Counted from the first letter of the stretch, positions 17,453 through 26,159 are shown. The stretch: 64,000 bases of DNA from Mucilaginibacter gracilis (GCF_003633615.1 NZ_RBKU01000001.1:5766001-5830000); one strand, 5' to 3'. The notes: generated by a model not told the origin, from the letters alone. Numbers and translations are program-made.

Positions 17453-17632
17453 AGTTGAACCAGAGTAGAGAATTAAGACTCAGGAGGCAAGAAAAAAACA
17501 TCAATGGAATCAAAACCCATTGGTGTAATCATCAAAAAAATTTGTGTAATCATAATTAACAATAAACAAAACAAACAAATAGTAAACCGGTGTAATCATA
17601 AACCCACCGGTGAAATCTAAACAACAAAAATC
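17453..17632. other. ilvN-ilvC spacer with short repeats
   Basis: This 180-base spacer has no ORF. It holds GTGTAATCAT three times (near 17523, 17553 and 17591) and a CCGGTG / CACCGG pair. These look like decayed spacer repeats rather than a promoter, though a second promoter for ilvC cannot be ruled out. Confidence 0.45.
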
Positions 17633-18691
17633 ATGGCAGTATTAAATTTCGGCGGAACTGATGAGAATGTAGTAACCCGCGAAGAGTTTCCGTTAGCTAA
17701 AGCTCAGGAAGTATTAAAAAACGAAACTGTAGCAGTTATCGGTTACGGTGTACAAGGCCCCGGACAGGCACTTAACCAAAAAGACAATGGCATCAACGTA
17801 ATTGTTGGTCAGCGTAAAGATTCAAAATCATGGGACAAAGCAGTTCGTGATGGTTTTGTACCCGGCGAAACACTTTTTGAAATTGAAGAAGCATTAGAAA
17901 AAGGAACCATTATTTGCTACTTATTAAGCGATGCTGCTCAAATAGCACTTTGGCCAACAGTTAAAAAACACTTAACTCCTGGTAAAGCATTATATTTTTC
18001 GCATGGTTTTGGTATCACTTTTAAAGAGCAAACCGGCATCATCCCTCCTGCTGATGTTGACGTATTTTTGGTTGCTCCAAAAGGATCGGGTACTTCGTTG
18101 CGCCGTATGTTTTTACAAGGCCGTGGCTTAAATTCAAGCTACGCCATCTTCCAGGATGCAACTGGTAAAGCGTCTGATCGCGTTATCGCTTTAGGTATTG
18201 CAGTTGGTAGCGGTTACCTGTTCGAAACTAACTTCAAAAAAGAAGTTTATAGCGATTTAACCGGCGAGCGTGGTACTTTAATGGGTTGTATCCAGGGTAT
18301 TTTCGCTGCTCAGTACGATGTATTGCGTTCTAAAGGCCACACGCCGTCTGAAGCATTTAACGAAACTGTTGAAGAGTTAACACAATCGTTAATGCCATTA
18401 GTTGCCGAAAACGGTATGGATTGGATGTACGCCAATTGCTCAACTACAGCACAACGTGGTGCGTTAGATTGGTGGAAAAAATTCCGTGATGCTACTAAAC
18501 CGGTATTTGAAGAATTATACGAAAGTGTTGCTACAGGCAAAGAATCTCAACGCTCTATTGACTTGAACAGCCAGCCAGATTACCGCGTAAAACTTGATGC
18601 TGAATTAGCAGAACTACGCGATAGCGAACTTTGGCAAGCCGGCAAAACTGTACGCAGCTTACGCCCCGAAAACCAACCGGTAGAAGCATAA
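17633..18691 (+). CDS. ilvC: Ketol-acid reductoisomerase
   Basis: IlvC (352 aa) isomerises and reduces acetolactate or acetohydroxybutyrate with NAD(P)H and Mg2+. The Rossmann motif is VIGYGVQGPGQALNQ, with the cofactor-specificity loop GQRKDSKSWDKA. The metal ligands sit in YSDLTGERGTLMG and the following helical domain. Length is in the class-I range. Codon use here is strongly biased, as expected for a highly expressed gene. leuC follows after 105 bases. Confidence 0.96.
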   Translation: MAVLNFGGTDENVVTREEFPLAKAQEVLKNETVAVIGYGVQGPGQALNQKDNGINVIVGQRKDSKSWDKAVRDGFVPGETLFEIEEALEKGTIICYLLSDAAQIALWPTVKKHLTPGKALYFSHGFGITFKEQTGIIPPADVDVFLVAPKGSGTSLRRMFLQGRGLNSSYAIFQDATGKASDRVIALGIAVGSGYLFETNFKKEVYSDLTGERGTLMGCIQGIFAAQYDVLRSKGHTPSEAFNETVEELTQSLMPLVAENGMDWMYANCSTTAQRGALDWWKKFRDATKPVFEELYESVATGKESQRSIDLNSQPDYRVKLDAELAELRDSELWQAGKTVRSLRPENQPVEA

Positions 18692-18699
18692 TTTTAAGA

Positions 18700-18791
18700 T
18701 AGTATCAAGTAGCGGGTATCAAGTAGCAAGACAAGTATCTAACTACAAAATACCAACTACTTGATACTTGATACTAACTACTTGATACTAA
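18700..18791. repeat. GTATCAAGTAG palindromic element
   Basis: Copies of AGTATCAAGTAG lead in and copies of CTACTTGATACT lead out, giving a long imperfect palindrome that fills the ilvC-leuC spacer. A second member is at 22624-22693. Confidence 0.75.
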
Positions 18792-18796
18792 TACAA

Positions 18797-20218
18797 ATGG
18801 GAAAAACATTATTTGATAAAATTTGGGATGCACACGTCGTCAGCAGTAACGAGGGGTTTCCTGATGTGCTGTATATCGACACACATTTTATACACGAAGT
18901 AACCAGTCCGCAGGCTTTTGATGGTTTGCGCGATAGAGGCCTGCCGGTTTTCCGCCCAAAACAAACCGTTGCCACCGCCGATCATAATGTTCCCACTATA
19001 GATCAGCATTTACCCATAAAAGAAGAACTTTCACGCTATCAGGTTGATATGCTTACCAAAAACTGTGCAGAGTTTGGTGTTGAGCTTTACGGGCTTGGCC
19101 ATCCTTTCCAGGGAATTGTGCATATTATTGGCCCCGAGTTAGGCATAACGCGCCCAGGCGGTACTTATGTTTGCGGCGATAGCCACACCTCAACACACGG
19201 TGCATTTGGCGCCATTGCGTTTGGTATAGGCACCAGCCAGGTTGAGCAGGTAATGGCTACACAATGCTTGTTACAGCAACGCCCAAAACGAATGAAAATT
19301 GAAGTAAACGGCCAATTAAACAAGGGCGTTACTGCTAAAGATATTATACTGTACATTATAGCCCAAATATCTGCCGCTGGCGGTACGGGTTATTTTGTTG
19401 AATACGCAGGCGATACCATCCGCTCGTTAAGTATGGAGGGCCGCATGACCATCTGTAACATGAGCATAGAAATGGGTGCGCGCGGCGGATTAATTGCTCC
19501 CGATGAAACTACTTTTGAATATGTTAAAGGCCGCGAATTTGCACCCAAAGGTAAAGATTGGGATAAGGCCTTAGCTTATTACAAAACTTTATATACCGAT
19601 GCCGACGCCCAATTTGATAAGGTTTTAACCTTTAACGCCGCCGACATTGAACCGATGATTACCTACGGCACAAACCCGGGAATGGGAATTGGCATTACAC
19701 AAAGCACCCCTGCTACCGAAAGCATTGAGGCCGAAGAGCAATCATCCTACAAAAAAGCCTTGGCTTACATGGGTATTGATGATAACGCTCCAATTTTGGG
19801 CAAAGCTGTTGATTATGTTTTTATTGGTAGCTGCACCAACGCCCGCATTGAGGACTTGCGCGAGGTTGCCCAGTTTGTAAAAGGCAAACACAAGGCCGAT
19901 AACATAACCGCCTGGATAGTACCCGGATCAAAACAGGTGCAGGAACAAGCCATCCGCGAAGGTTTGGACAAGGTATTTATTGAAGCTGGCTTTGCTTTAC
20001 GCGAACCAGGCTGCAGCGCCTGCCTGGGTATGAATGAAGATAAAATTCCGGCTGGCAAATATTGCGTTTCAACATCAAACAGAAACTTTGAAGGCCGGCA
20101 AGGGCCAAACTCGCGCACGTTTTTAGCAAGCCCGCTAACGGCTGCTGCTACCGCGGTAACCGGGGTAATAACGGATGTGCGGACTATGCTGGAATCAGAA
20201 TTTGCAGAATTTGTCTGA
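18797..20218 (+). CDS. leuC: 3-isopropylmalate dehydratase large subunit
   Basis: LeuC (473 aa) with LeuD isomerises 2- to 3-isopropylmalate using a [4Fe-4S] cluster. The cluster cysteines are in FIGSCTNARIEDL and EPGCSACLGMN, and GDSHTSTHGAFGAIAFGIG is typical of the aconitase superfamily. I chose the ATG at 18797 (MGKTLFDKIWDAH), the family start, over a longer reading through the repeat. The final TGA is part of the TCTGAACC terminus of a palindromic element. An unrelated small gene separates leuC from leuD. Confidence 0.95.
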   Translation: MGKTLFDKIWDAHVVSSNEGFPDVLYIDTHFIHEVTSPQAFDGLRDRGLPVFRPKQTVATADHNVPTIDQHLPIKEELSRYQVDMLTKNCAEFGVELYGLGHPFQGIVHIIGPELGITRPGGTYVCGDSHTSTHGAFGAIAFGIGTSQVEQVMATQCLLQQRPKRMKIEVNGQLNKGVTAKDIILYIIAQISAAGGTGYFVEYAGDTIRSLSMEGRMTICNMSIEMGARGGLIAPDETTFEYVKGREFAPKGKDWDKALAYYKTLYTDADAQFDKVLTFNAADIEPMITYGTNPGMGIGITQSTPATESIEAEEQSSYKKALAYMGIDDNAPILGKAVDYVFIGSCTNARIEDLREVAQFVKGKHKADNITAWIVPGSKQVQEQAIREGLDKVFIEAGFALREPGCSACLGMNEDKIPAGKYCVSTSNRNFEGRQGPNSRTFLASPLTAAATAVTGVITDVRTMLESEFAEFV

Positions 20219-20316
20219 ACCAGAATTACACGAATTAAGAAATTAACATAATTTATGTGTGTCTGTTATCAATTTGAATTCAGTAAATTCTTTAATTCCA
20301 AAAATTCTGGTTCAGA
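20214..20316. repeat. TCTGAACC palindromic element, copy A
   Basis: This 103-base element has termini TCTGAACCAGAATT and AATTCTGGTTCAGA and inner arms of CGAATTAA-type sequence. Its first bases contain the leuC stop codon. It is followed by a partial extra right end (AATTCTGGTTCG) before the GxxExxY gene. Confidence 0.8.
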
Positions 20317-20360
20317 CAAATTCTGGTTCGAATTCCCGTTCAATCAAATAATTCAAATAA

Positions 20361-20738
20361 ATGGAGTTTAACGATTGCACAGGCAAAATAATAGGTTGCT
20401 CAATGCGGGTGCATAGTACGTTAGGTAACGGGTTTCAGGAGGTTATATACCAGCGGGCTTTAGAAATTGAAATGGGCATTGAGTGTTTGCAATTTAGCAG
20501 GGAAATGGAGATGCCCATTTTTTACAGAGAACAGCAAATAGGCGCAAGGCGGGTTGATTTTTTTGTAGAAGGTGAAATAATGGTAGAACTAAAAGCAATA
20601 ATAGAATTGCAAGATGTGCATTTAGCACAGGCCATTAATTATTTGGAAGCCTATAACATGCAAGTTGGCTTATTAATAAACTTTGGAGGCCGAAGCCTTC
20701 AATTTAAAAGATTGATAAATAAAAAGTATAGACTCTGA
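20361..20738 (+). CDS. GxxExxY protein (PD-(D/E)XK nuclease superfamily)
   Basis: This 125 aa protein has the family signature in TLGNGFQEVIYQRALEIE. It also has a nuclease-like core, RRVDFFVEGEIMVELKAI, where D, E and K would be the metal-binding residues. The biochemical role of GxxExxY proteins is not established. It sits between leuC and leuD, and copies A and B of the same palindrome lie on either side, so it looks like a later insertion into the operon. Its stop codon TGA is supplied by copy B. Confidence 0.85.
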   Translation: MEFNDCTGKIIGCSMRVHSTLGNGFQEVIYQRALEIEMGIECLQFSREMEMPIFYREQQIGARRVDFFVEGEIMVELKAIIELQDVHLAQAINYLEAYNMQVGLLINFGGRSLQFKRLINKKYRL

Positions 20739-20831
20739 GCCGGAATTACGCGAATTAAAGAATTAATAGAATTTTGAAAATCAAAAGAGTTAATTCGGCT
20801 AATTCTTTAATTCGTGCAATTCCGGTTCAGA
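20734..20831. repeat. TCTGAACC palindromic element, copy B
   Basis: This 98-base element begins TCTGAGCCGGAATTACGCG and ends CGTGCAATTCCGGTTCAGA. It contains the stop codon of the GxxExxY gene and ends 24 bases before leuD. Confidence 0.8.
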
Positions 20832-20854
20832 CGATTGTAAATTCTGATCACACA

Positions 20855-21451
20855 ATGGCGACTAAAATATTTAAACACTTACAATCTACCGTGGTTCCGG
20901 TGCATATCGAGAATATTGATACCGACCAGATTATTCCGGCGCGTTTTTTAAAGGCTACTACGCGTGAGGGCTTTGGTAATAACCTTTTTCGCGATTGGCG
21001 TTTTGATGAAAATGATAATCCTAAAACCGATTTCATTTTAAACAACCCGCTTTATTCGGGTAAAATATTGGTGGCAGGTAAAAACTTTGGTTGCGGAAGC
21101 AGCAGGGAACATGCAGCCTGGGCACTGGCCGATTACGGTTTTGATGTGGTAGTAAGCAGCTTTTTTGCCGATATTTTTAAAGGCAATGCTTTAAACAATG
21201 GCTTGCTGCCCATACAGGTGAGCGATGCTTTTTTAAAAACCATTTTTACGGCTATTGAACAAGACCATACTACCGAAATTGAGGTTGATCTGGAAAAACA
21301 AATCATCAAAATAAGCAAAACCGGCGAGCAGGAAACATTTGAAATTAACCCGTACAAAAAAGCCTGTTTAATAAACGGCTATGATGATATTGATTATATT
21401 TTGAGTAAAAAGGCGCTGATAGAGGAATACGAAAGCCCCCTAGCCCCCTGA
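20855..21451 (+). CDS. leuD: 3-isopropylmalate dehydratase small subunit
   Basis: LeuD (198 aa) carries the swivelling domain of isopropylmalate isomerase, with VHIENIDTDQIIPARFLK and GKNFGCGSSREHAAWAL. The ATG at 20855 (MATKIFKHLQ) is the family start; an upstream reading would translate copy B of the palindrome. The C-terminal SPLAP and the stop codon are read from a family-1 REP unit, so the native C-terminus was probably slightly different. Confidence 0.95.
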   Translation: MATKIFKHLQSTVVPVHIENIDTDQIIPARFLKATTREGFGNNLFRDWRFDENDNPKTDFILNNPLYSGKILVAGKNFGCGSSREHAAWALADYGFDVVVSSFFADIFKGNALNNGLLPIQVSDAFLKTIFTAIEQDHTTEIEVDLEKQIIKISKTGEQETFEINPYKKACLINGYDDIDYILSKKALIEEYESPLAP

Positions 21452-21460
21452 AGGGGGAAC
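21435..21460. repeat. REP-like palindrome (family 1) at leuD stop
   Basis: GCCCCCTAGCC then CCCTGAAGGGGGAAC; the TGA is the leuD stop codon. Confidence 0.8.
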
Positions 21461-21505
21461 AAATAGGGCAGGCTTGATATATAAAATATTATAAACTTTA
21501 AAAAA

Positions 21506-21528
21506 TCCCCCTTTAGGGGGCTTGGGGG
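21506..21528. repeat. REP-like palindrome (family 1), inverted copy
   Basis: TCCCCCTTTAGGGGGC followed by TTGGGGG is the inverse orientation of the unit at 21435. It ends 2 bases before the leuB ATG. The pair can fold into one large structure across the leuD-leuB spacer. Confidence 0.75.
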
Positions 21529-21529
21529 T

Positions 21530-22624
21530 ATGGGAATAAAAAAACACATATTAGTTATACCGGGCGACGGCATTGGGCCGGAGGTTACAACCTGGGGTAA
21601 GGCCGTACTGGAAAATATTGCCGAAGAATACGGACACGAATTTACGTTTGATGGTGCATTAATGGGCCACGCGGCTATCGAGGTAACCGGCAGCCCGCTG
21701 CCCGATGATACTTTGGCCAAAGCTAAAGCCAGCGATGCCATACTGTTTGGCGCTATAGGCCACATTAAGTATGATAACGACCCATCGGCAAAGGTTAGGC
21801 CCGAGCAGGGTTTGCTAAAAATACGCAAGGAACTGGGGCTTTACGCAAATTTACGCCCTATTATGTTGTTTGATGAACTGCTGGACGCATCGAGCTTAAA
21901 GCCTGAGATACTGAAGGGAACGGATATTTTATTTTTCCGCGAGTTAACGGGCGATGTTTACTTTGGCGAGAAAAAACGGTCGGAAGATGGAAATACCGGG
22001 TCGGATTTGATGATATACCACCGTTACGAGGTTGAACGCATTGCCGTTAAAGCTTACGAAGCCGCCATGCTACGCAGCAAGCGCCTATGCTCGGTAGATA
22101 AGGCTAACGTGTTAGAAACTTCACGCCTTTGGCGCGAGGTGGTACAAGAGGTAGCCAAACGTTACCCGGAAGTTGAAACCGAACACATGTTTATTGATAA
22201 TGCCGCCATGCAACTGGTTAAAAACCCTAAAAAGTTTGATGTGGTATTAACTGCCAACCTTTTTGGTGATATTTTAACCGACGAGGCATCGCAAATAGCC
22301 GGTTCGATGGGAATGTTGGCCTCGGCCTCAATTGGTGATGGAACGGGCTTTTTTGAACCTATACATGGTTCGGCGCATGATATTGCCGGCCAAAACAAGG
22401 CTAACCCGCTGGCCTCCATCCTATCGGTAGCGTTAATGCTCGAGATAAGCTTTGGCTTAACCGAAGAAGCAAAACGCATTACCGATGCTATAGACAAAAC
22501 ATTAAAAGCAGGCTACCGCACCGGCGACATTGCCGACGCGCATACCGACCCTGCAAAAATATTAGGCACCAAACAAATGGGCCAAAAGGTTTTACAATAT
22601 TTAAAAGAAACCGTGTTGAATTAG
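21530..22624 (+). CDS. leuB: 3-isopropylmalate dehydrogenase
   Basis: LeuB (364 aa) oxidatively decarboxylates 3-isopropylmalate with NAD+. It starts with HILVIPGDGIGPEVTTWG, has the substrate arginines in KIRKELGLYANLRP and FFRELTGDVYFGEK, the metal-binding aspartates in LTANLFGDILTDEASQIAG and the NAD site GFFEPIHGSAHDIAGQNKAN. The ATG follows directly on a repeat. The TAG stop touches the first base of a GTATCAAGTAG palindrome. Confidence 0.96.
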   Translation: MGIKKHILVIPGDGIGPEVTTWGKAVLENIAEEYGHEFTFDGALMGHAAIEVTGSPLPDDTLAKAKASDAILFGAIGHIKYDNDPSAKVRPEQGLLKIRKELGLYANLRPIMLFDELLDASSLKPEILKGTDILFFRELTGDVYFGEKKRSEDGNTGSDLMIYHRYEVERIAVKAYEAAMLRSKRLCSVDKANVLETSRLWREVVQEVAKRYPEVETEHMFIDNAAMQLVKNPKKFDVVLTANLFGDILTDEASQIAGSMGMLASASIGDGTGFFEPIHGSAHDIAGQNKANPLASILSVALMLEISFGLTEEAKRITDAIDKTLKAGYRTGDIADAHTDPAKILGTKQMGQKVLQYLKETVLN

Positions 22625-22693
22625 TATCAAGTAGTTAGTATCATGTATCAAGACGGAAATCTGAAAGCTTGCAAGATACTAACTACTTGATAC
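22624..22693. repeat. GTATCAAGTAG palindromic element, second copy
   Basis: The arms 22624-22642 and 22675-22693 are perfect 19-base inverted repeats (GTATCAAGTAGTTAGTATC). It fills the spacer between leuB and the methyltransferase gene. Confidence 0.85.
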
Positions 22694-22715
22694 ATGATAC
22701 TAAATACTCAAATAT

Positions 22716-23471
22716 ATGAAATGGAACGCTGAATTATACGACGACAAACATGCATTTGTATTCCAATTTGGAGAAAATGTATTGGAACTACTGGATGTAA
22801 AAGCTGGTGAGCGCATTCTTGATCTGGGTTGCGGTACAGGTTATCTGGCACAGCAAATTAAAAACCTGGGGGCCGATGTTGTTGGTACCGATTTATCTCC
22901 GGATATGATCGCGAAAGCTAAAGCTACTTACCCCGATGTTGAGTTTGCTGTTGCCGATGCAGGTAATTTTAGCTTCGACCAAAAATTTGACGCCGTATTT
23001 AGCAACGCAGCACTGCATTGGGTGAAAGATCATGACGGCATGATGAAATCTGTTTACGATAGCCTTAAACCCCGTGGCCGTTTTGTTGCCGAAATGGGCG
23101 GCAAAGGTAACGTTGGTTTGCTTATAGCTGCTACCAAGCAGGTTTTAGCAAAACACGGTTACCACGAGCAAACCAAGGTGCAGGTATGGCGCTTCCCCGG
23201 CTTAGGCGAATTTACGCACGAACTGGAAAACCACGGTTTCAGGGTAACCTTCGCTGTTCACTTTGACAGGAAGACACCTTTGCAGGATGGCGACCTGGGC
23301 GTTGCAAAGTGGATAACCATGTTTGGCTCGCAATTTTTTGAAGGCGTACCCGCAGATGAAGTGCAAATATTGCTGAAAGAGATAACCGAAATACTGCGGC
23401 CCGCTTATAACGAAGATGGGCAATGGTATGCCGATTATAAAAGACTGAGATTTATAGCGGTGAAAGAGTAA
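22716..23471 (+). CDS. SAM-dependent methyltransferase, trans-aconitate/isopropylmalate-type
   Basis: This 251 aa class-I methyltransferase has motif I ILDLGCGTGYLAQQI (about residues 34-48), the acidic end of strand 2 in VVGTDLSPDMIAKA and motif IV-like FDAVFSNAALHWV. The pattern, especially SNAALHWVKDH, resembles trans-aconitate 2-methyltransferase (Tam). The yeast homologue Tmt1 also methylates 3-isopropylmalate. It sits between leuB and leuA, so a substrate from leucine synthesis is plausible but unproven. Its TAA is followed at once by palindrome copy C. Confidence 0.75.
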   Translation: MKWNAELYDDKHAFVFQFGENVLELLDVKAGERILDLGCGTGYLAQQIKNLGADVVGTDLSPDMIAKAKATYPDVEFAVADAGNFSFDQKFDAVFSNAALHWVKDHDGMMKSVYDSLKPRGRFVAEMGGKGNVGLLIAATKQVLAKHGYHEQTKVQVWRFPGLGEFTHELENHGFRVTFAVHFDRKTPLQDGDLGVAKWITMFGSQFFEGVPADEVQILLKEITEILRPAYNEDGQWYADYKRLRFIAVKE

Positions 23472-23560
23472 TCTGAACCGGAATTACACGAATTAAAGAA
23501 TTGACTCATTTGATTTTCAAAATTCTGTTAATTCTTTAATTCGTGTAATTCTGGTCCAGA
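23472..23560. repeat. TCTGAACC palindromic element, copy C
   Basis: This 89-base element begins immediately after a stop codon with TCTGAACCGGAATTACACG and ends CGTGTAATTCTGGTCCAGA. It is the most compact of the three copies in the operon. Confidence 0.8.
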
Positions 23561-23654
23561 AATTTCAAACACAATAAAAATAAAATTAAACAATAACCGA
23601 TGCAGGGCTACGAACGAAAGTTTTAAACCATACATCCCAAATCAAAAAAAAACG

Positions 23655-24824
23655 ATGTTACACGATCCGAACCATATCTATATTTTCGACACGACGTTGC
23701 GCGATGGCGAGCAAGTGCCCGGTTGCCAATTAACAACCCCTGAAAAAGTTGAAATTGCTAAGGAACTGGAATCGCTAGGTGTAGACATTATTGAAGCAGG
23801 GTTCCCGGTATCCAGTCCGGGCGACTTTTTGAGTGTGGTTGAAATTTCAAAGGCGGTAAAAAACCCAACCATTTGCGCCCTAACACGTGCCAACAAAGGC
23901 GATATTGATGTTGCCGTTGAAGCTTTAAAATATGCCAAAACGCCACGTATACATACGGGCATTGGCGCATCGGATATGCACATCAAATACAAATTTAACA
24001 GTACCCGCGAAGAAATTTTAGAGCGCGCCGTTGATGCTGTAAAGTACGCCAAAAAATTTGTTGAAGATATTGAGTTTTACGCCGAAGATGCGGGCCGTGC
24101 CGATGTGGAATATTTAGCTTTGATGGTAGAATCGGTTATTGCGGCAGGTGCCACGGTGGTTAACATACCCGATACCAATGGCTATTGCCTGCCCGATCAG
24201 TACGGATCGAAGATCAAATACCTTAAAGAAAACGTAAAAAATATTGATAAGGCCATTATATCTGTACATTGCCATAACGATTTGGGTTTGGCTACCGCAA
24301 ACTCAATAGCCGGTGTGCAAAATGGCGCACGCCAAATTGAATGTACCATAAATGGTATTGGCGAACGCGCAGGCAATACATCAATGGAAGAAGTGGTGAT
24401 GATATTAAAAACACACCACAGCCTGGGCTTAAACAGCACCATTAACACCAAACATTTTTACGAGTTAAGCAATATGGTAAGCACCATGATGCGGATGCCT
24501 GTGCAACCCAACAAGGCCATTGTAGGCAGCAATGCCTTTGCACATAGCTCGGGCATTCACCAGGATGGTTTTTTAAAGCACCGCGAAAACTACGAGATTA
24601 TTTCGCCAGATGATGTGGGTTTCCCTAATGCCAGCATTATTTTAACTGCACGCAGCGGCAGGCACGCCTTAAAATTCCATTTGAGCCGTTTGGGCCACCA
24701 TTTAGATAAAGGCGAGCTTGACCAAACCTATAAAACATTTTTAACCCTTGCCGATAGCAAACTTGATATTACCGATGAGGACTTGTTAAAACTGGTTGCC
24801 CACCGTTTAGTTAAGCAAGATTAA
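23655..24824 (+). CDS. leuA: 2-isopropylmalate synthase lacking the regulatory domain
   Basis: LeuA (389 aa) condenses 2-oxoisovalerate with acetyl-CoA. The catalytic barrel shows FDTTLRDGEQVPGCQL, the metal histidines in ISVHCHNDLGLATANS, and CTINGIGERAGNTSMEEVV. It ends soon after the subdomain that holds GIHQDGFLKH. The roughly 130-residue C-terminal leucine-binding domain of full-length LeuA (about 520 aa) is absent, so leucine feedback at the enzyme is unlikely. HCS/FrbC-like relatives are alternatives, but the operon context supports LeuA. It is followed by ilvA with one base between. Confidence 0.9.
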   Translation: MLHDPNHIYIFDTTLRDGEQVPGCQLTTPEKVEIAKELESLGVDIIEAGFPVSSPGDFLSVVEISKAVKNPTICALTRANKGDIDVAVEALKYAKTPRIHTGIGASDMHIKYKFNSTREEILERAVDAVKYAKKFVEDIEFYAEDAGRADVEYLALMVESVIAAGATVVNIPDTNGYCLPDQYGSKIKYLKENVKNIDKAIISVHCHNDLGLATANSIAGVQNGARQIECTINGIGERAGNTSMEEVVMILKTHHSLGLNSTINTKHFYELSNMVSTMMRMPVQPNKAIVGSNAFAHSSGIHQDGFLKHRENYEIISPDDVGFPNASIILTARSGRHALKFHLSRLGHHLDKGELDQTYKTFLTLADSKLDITDEDLLKLVAHRLVKQD

Positions 24825-24825
24825 T

Positions 24826-26076
24826 ATGGAAGCACCCACACAAATAACACTGGATTTTAACGCTGCTTATGAGCGTTTAAAACGGATAGTGAAACGTACC
24901 CCGCTGGAATTTAATAGTGGCCTGTCGGAAAAATACGGATGCGAGGTTTATTTAAAGCGCGAAGATTTGCAAATTGTACGATCATACAAATTGCGGGGTG
25001 CTTATAACATGATATCGCAATTAAACCAGGACCAGTTAAACCGTGGCGTTGTTTGCGCCAGTGCTGGTAACCATGCCCAGGGAGTTGCTTTTTCGTGCAG
25101 TAATTTGGGTACTTTGGGTGTAATTTTTATGCCCGAAATTACGCCTAACCAAAAGGTTAAACAAACCGAAATGTTTGGTGCAGGCAAGGTAAAAATAGTT
25201 TTGGTGGGCGATACTTTTGATGATTGCCTTGCCGAAGCCTTAGCTTATACCAAAGCCAACAACATGACTTTTATACCGCCTTTTGATAACTACAGCGTTA
25301 TTGAAGGCCAGGGCACTGTTGGTGTTGAAATACTACAGGATTTACCCGGTGTTGAGGCCGTAATTATGCCCGTTGGCGGTGGTGGCCTTGCTGCCGGAAC
25401 CGGCAGCTATTTAAAGGATGAAAAACCCGGAGTTTTATTAATTGGCGTTGAGCCGGAGGGCGCGCCATCAATGTTTAAGGCTCTGGAAGCGCATGAGCCT
25501 GTTACACTGCCACAAATAAACCGTTTTGTTGATGGGGCAGCCGTAAAACGCGTAGGCACATTAACCTACAAGCTTTGCCAGGAAGTGTTAAACCAAATGC
25601 TGCTGGTACCCGAAGGAAAAGTTTGCACAACCATACTAAAGCTTTATAACGAAGATGCCATAGTAGTTGAGCCCGCAGGTGCCCTTGCTGTAGCCTCATT
25701 GGATTTGGTTAAAGACCAAATAAAAGGCAAAAAAGTTGTTTGCATTATAAGCGGCGGCAACAACGATATTGAACGTATGCAGGAGATAAAGGAGCGCTCG
25801 CTGCTGTACGAAGGTTTAAAACACTATTTCATCATCCGTTTTCCGCAAAGACCGGGTGCTTTAAAATTGTTTGTAAACAATGTTTTGGGCCCTCATGATG
25901 ATATTACCCGTTTTGAATTCATCAAAAAAACTAACCGCGAAAGCGGCCCCGCTTTAATTGGCATCGAACTAAAATCTGCCGACGACTATGGCGCGCTGAT
26001 GGATAGGATGCAGGAGTTCCGTTTTGAGGTTAAAGAGCTTAACAGAGATCAAACCCTGTTTGAGTATTTGGTGTAA
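24826..26076 (+). CDS. ilvA: Threonine deaminase (ammonia-lyase)
   Basis: IlvA (416 aa) converts threonine to 2-oxobutyrate, the entry to isoleucine. The PLP lysine is in RSYKLRGAYNMI, the phosphate-binding glycine loop in MPVGGGGLAAGTGSY and a serine-like CIISGGNND follows. A single C-terminal ACT-like domain begins near residue 330 (YFIIRFPQRPGALKLFVNNV), as in Bacillus-type enzymes, and should bind isoleucine/valine. It is the last gene of the operon. Confidence 0.94.
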   Translation: MEAPTQITLDFNAAYERLKRIVKRTPLEFNSGLSEKYGCEVYLKREDLQIVRSYKLRGAYNMISQLNQDQLNRGVVCASAGNHAQGVAFSCSNLGTLGVIFMPEITPNQKVKQTEMFGAGKVKIVLVGDTFDDCLAEALAYTKANNMTFIPPFDNYSVIEGQGTVGVEILQDLPGVEAVIMPVGGGGLAAGTGSYLKDEKPGVLLIGVEPEGAPSMFKALEAHEPVTLPQINRFVDGAAVKRVGTLTYKLCQEVLNQMLLVPEGKVCTTILKLYNEDAIVVEPAGALAVASLDLVKDQIKGKKVVCIISGGNNDIERMQEIKERSLLYEGLKHYFIIRFPQRPGALKLFVNNVLGPHDDITRFEFIKKTNRESGPALIGIELKSADDYGALMDRMQEFRFEVKELNRDQTLFEYLV

Positions 26077-26091
26077 ACTTTTTAAACTCCG

Positions 26092-26130
26092 TCTCCCTAT
26101 TGCTGTCGCGGCGGTAGGGAGAATATTTTA
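26092..26130 (+). terminator. Hairpin ending the ilv-leu operon
   Basis: TCTCCCTA (26092-26099) pairs with TAGGGAGA (26115-26122), followed by an AT-rich but not pure T tract. It is the best candidate for the end of the operon. Confidence 0.5.
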
Positions 26131-26159
26131 TTGCACGCCCCCCTACCGGCGCATAGTTT

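Noticed and set aside
17453..17632. Second leader or riboswitch before ilvC
   Set aside because: No conserved-looking stem set and no terminator; only short repeats are seen.
20361..20738. Considered as a restriction or toxin gene
   Set aside because: The GxxExxY signature is clear but the family has no proven function, so only the superfamily is named.
21394..21828. 144-codon minus-strand ORF across the leuD-leuB junction
   Set aside because: It reads through two inverted REP units and the start of leuB; low-complexity Ser/Pro/Leu text only.
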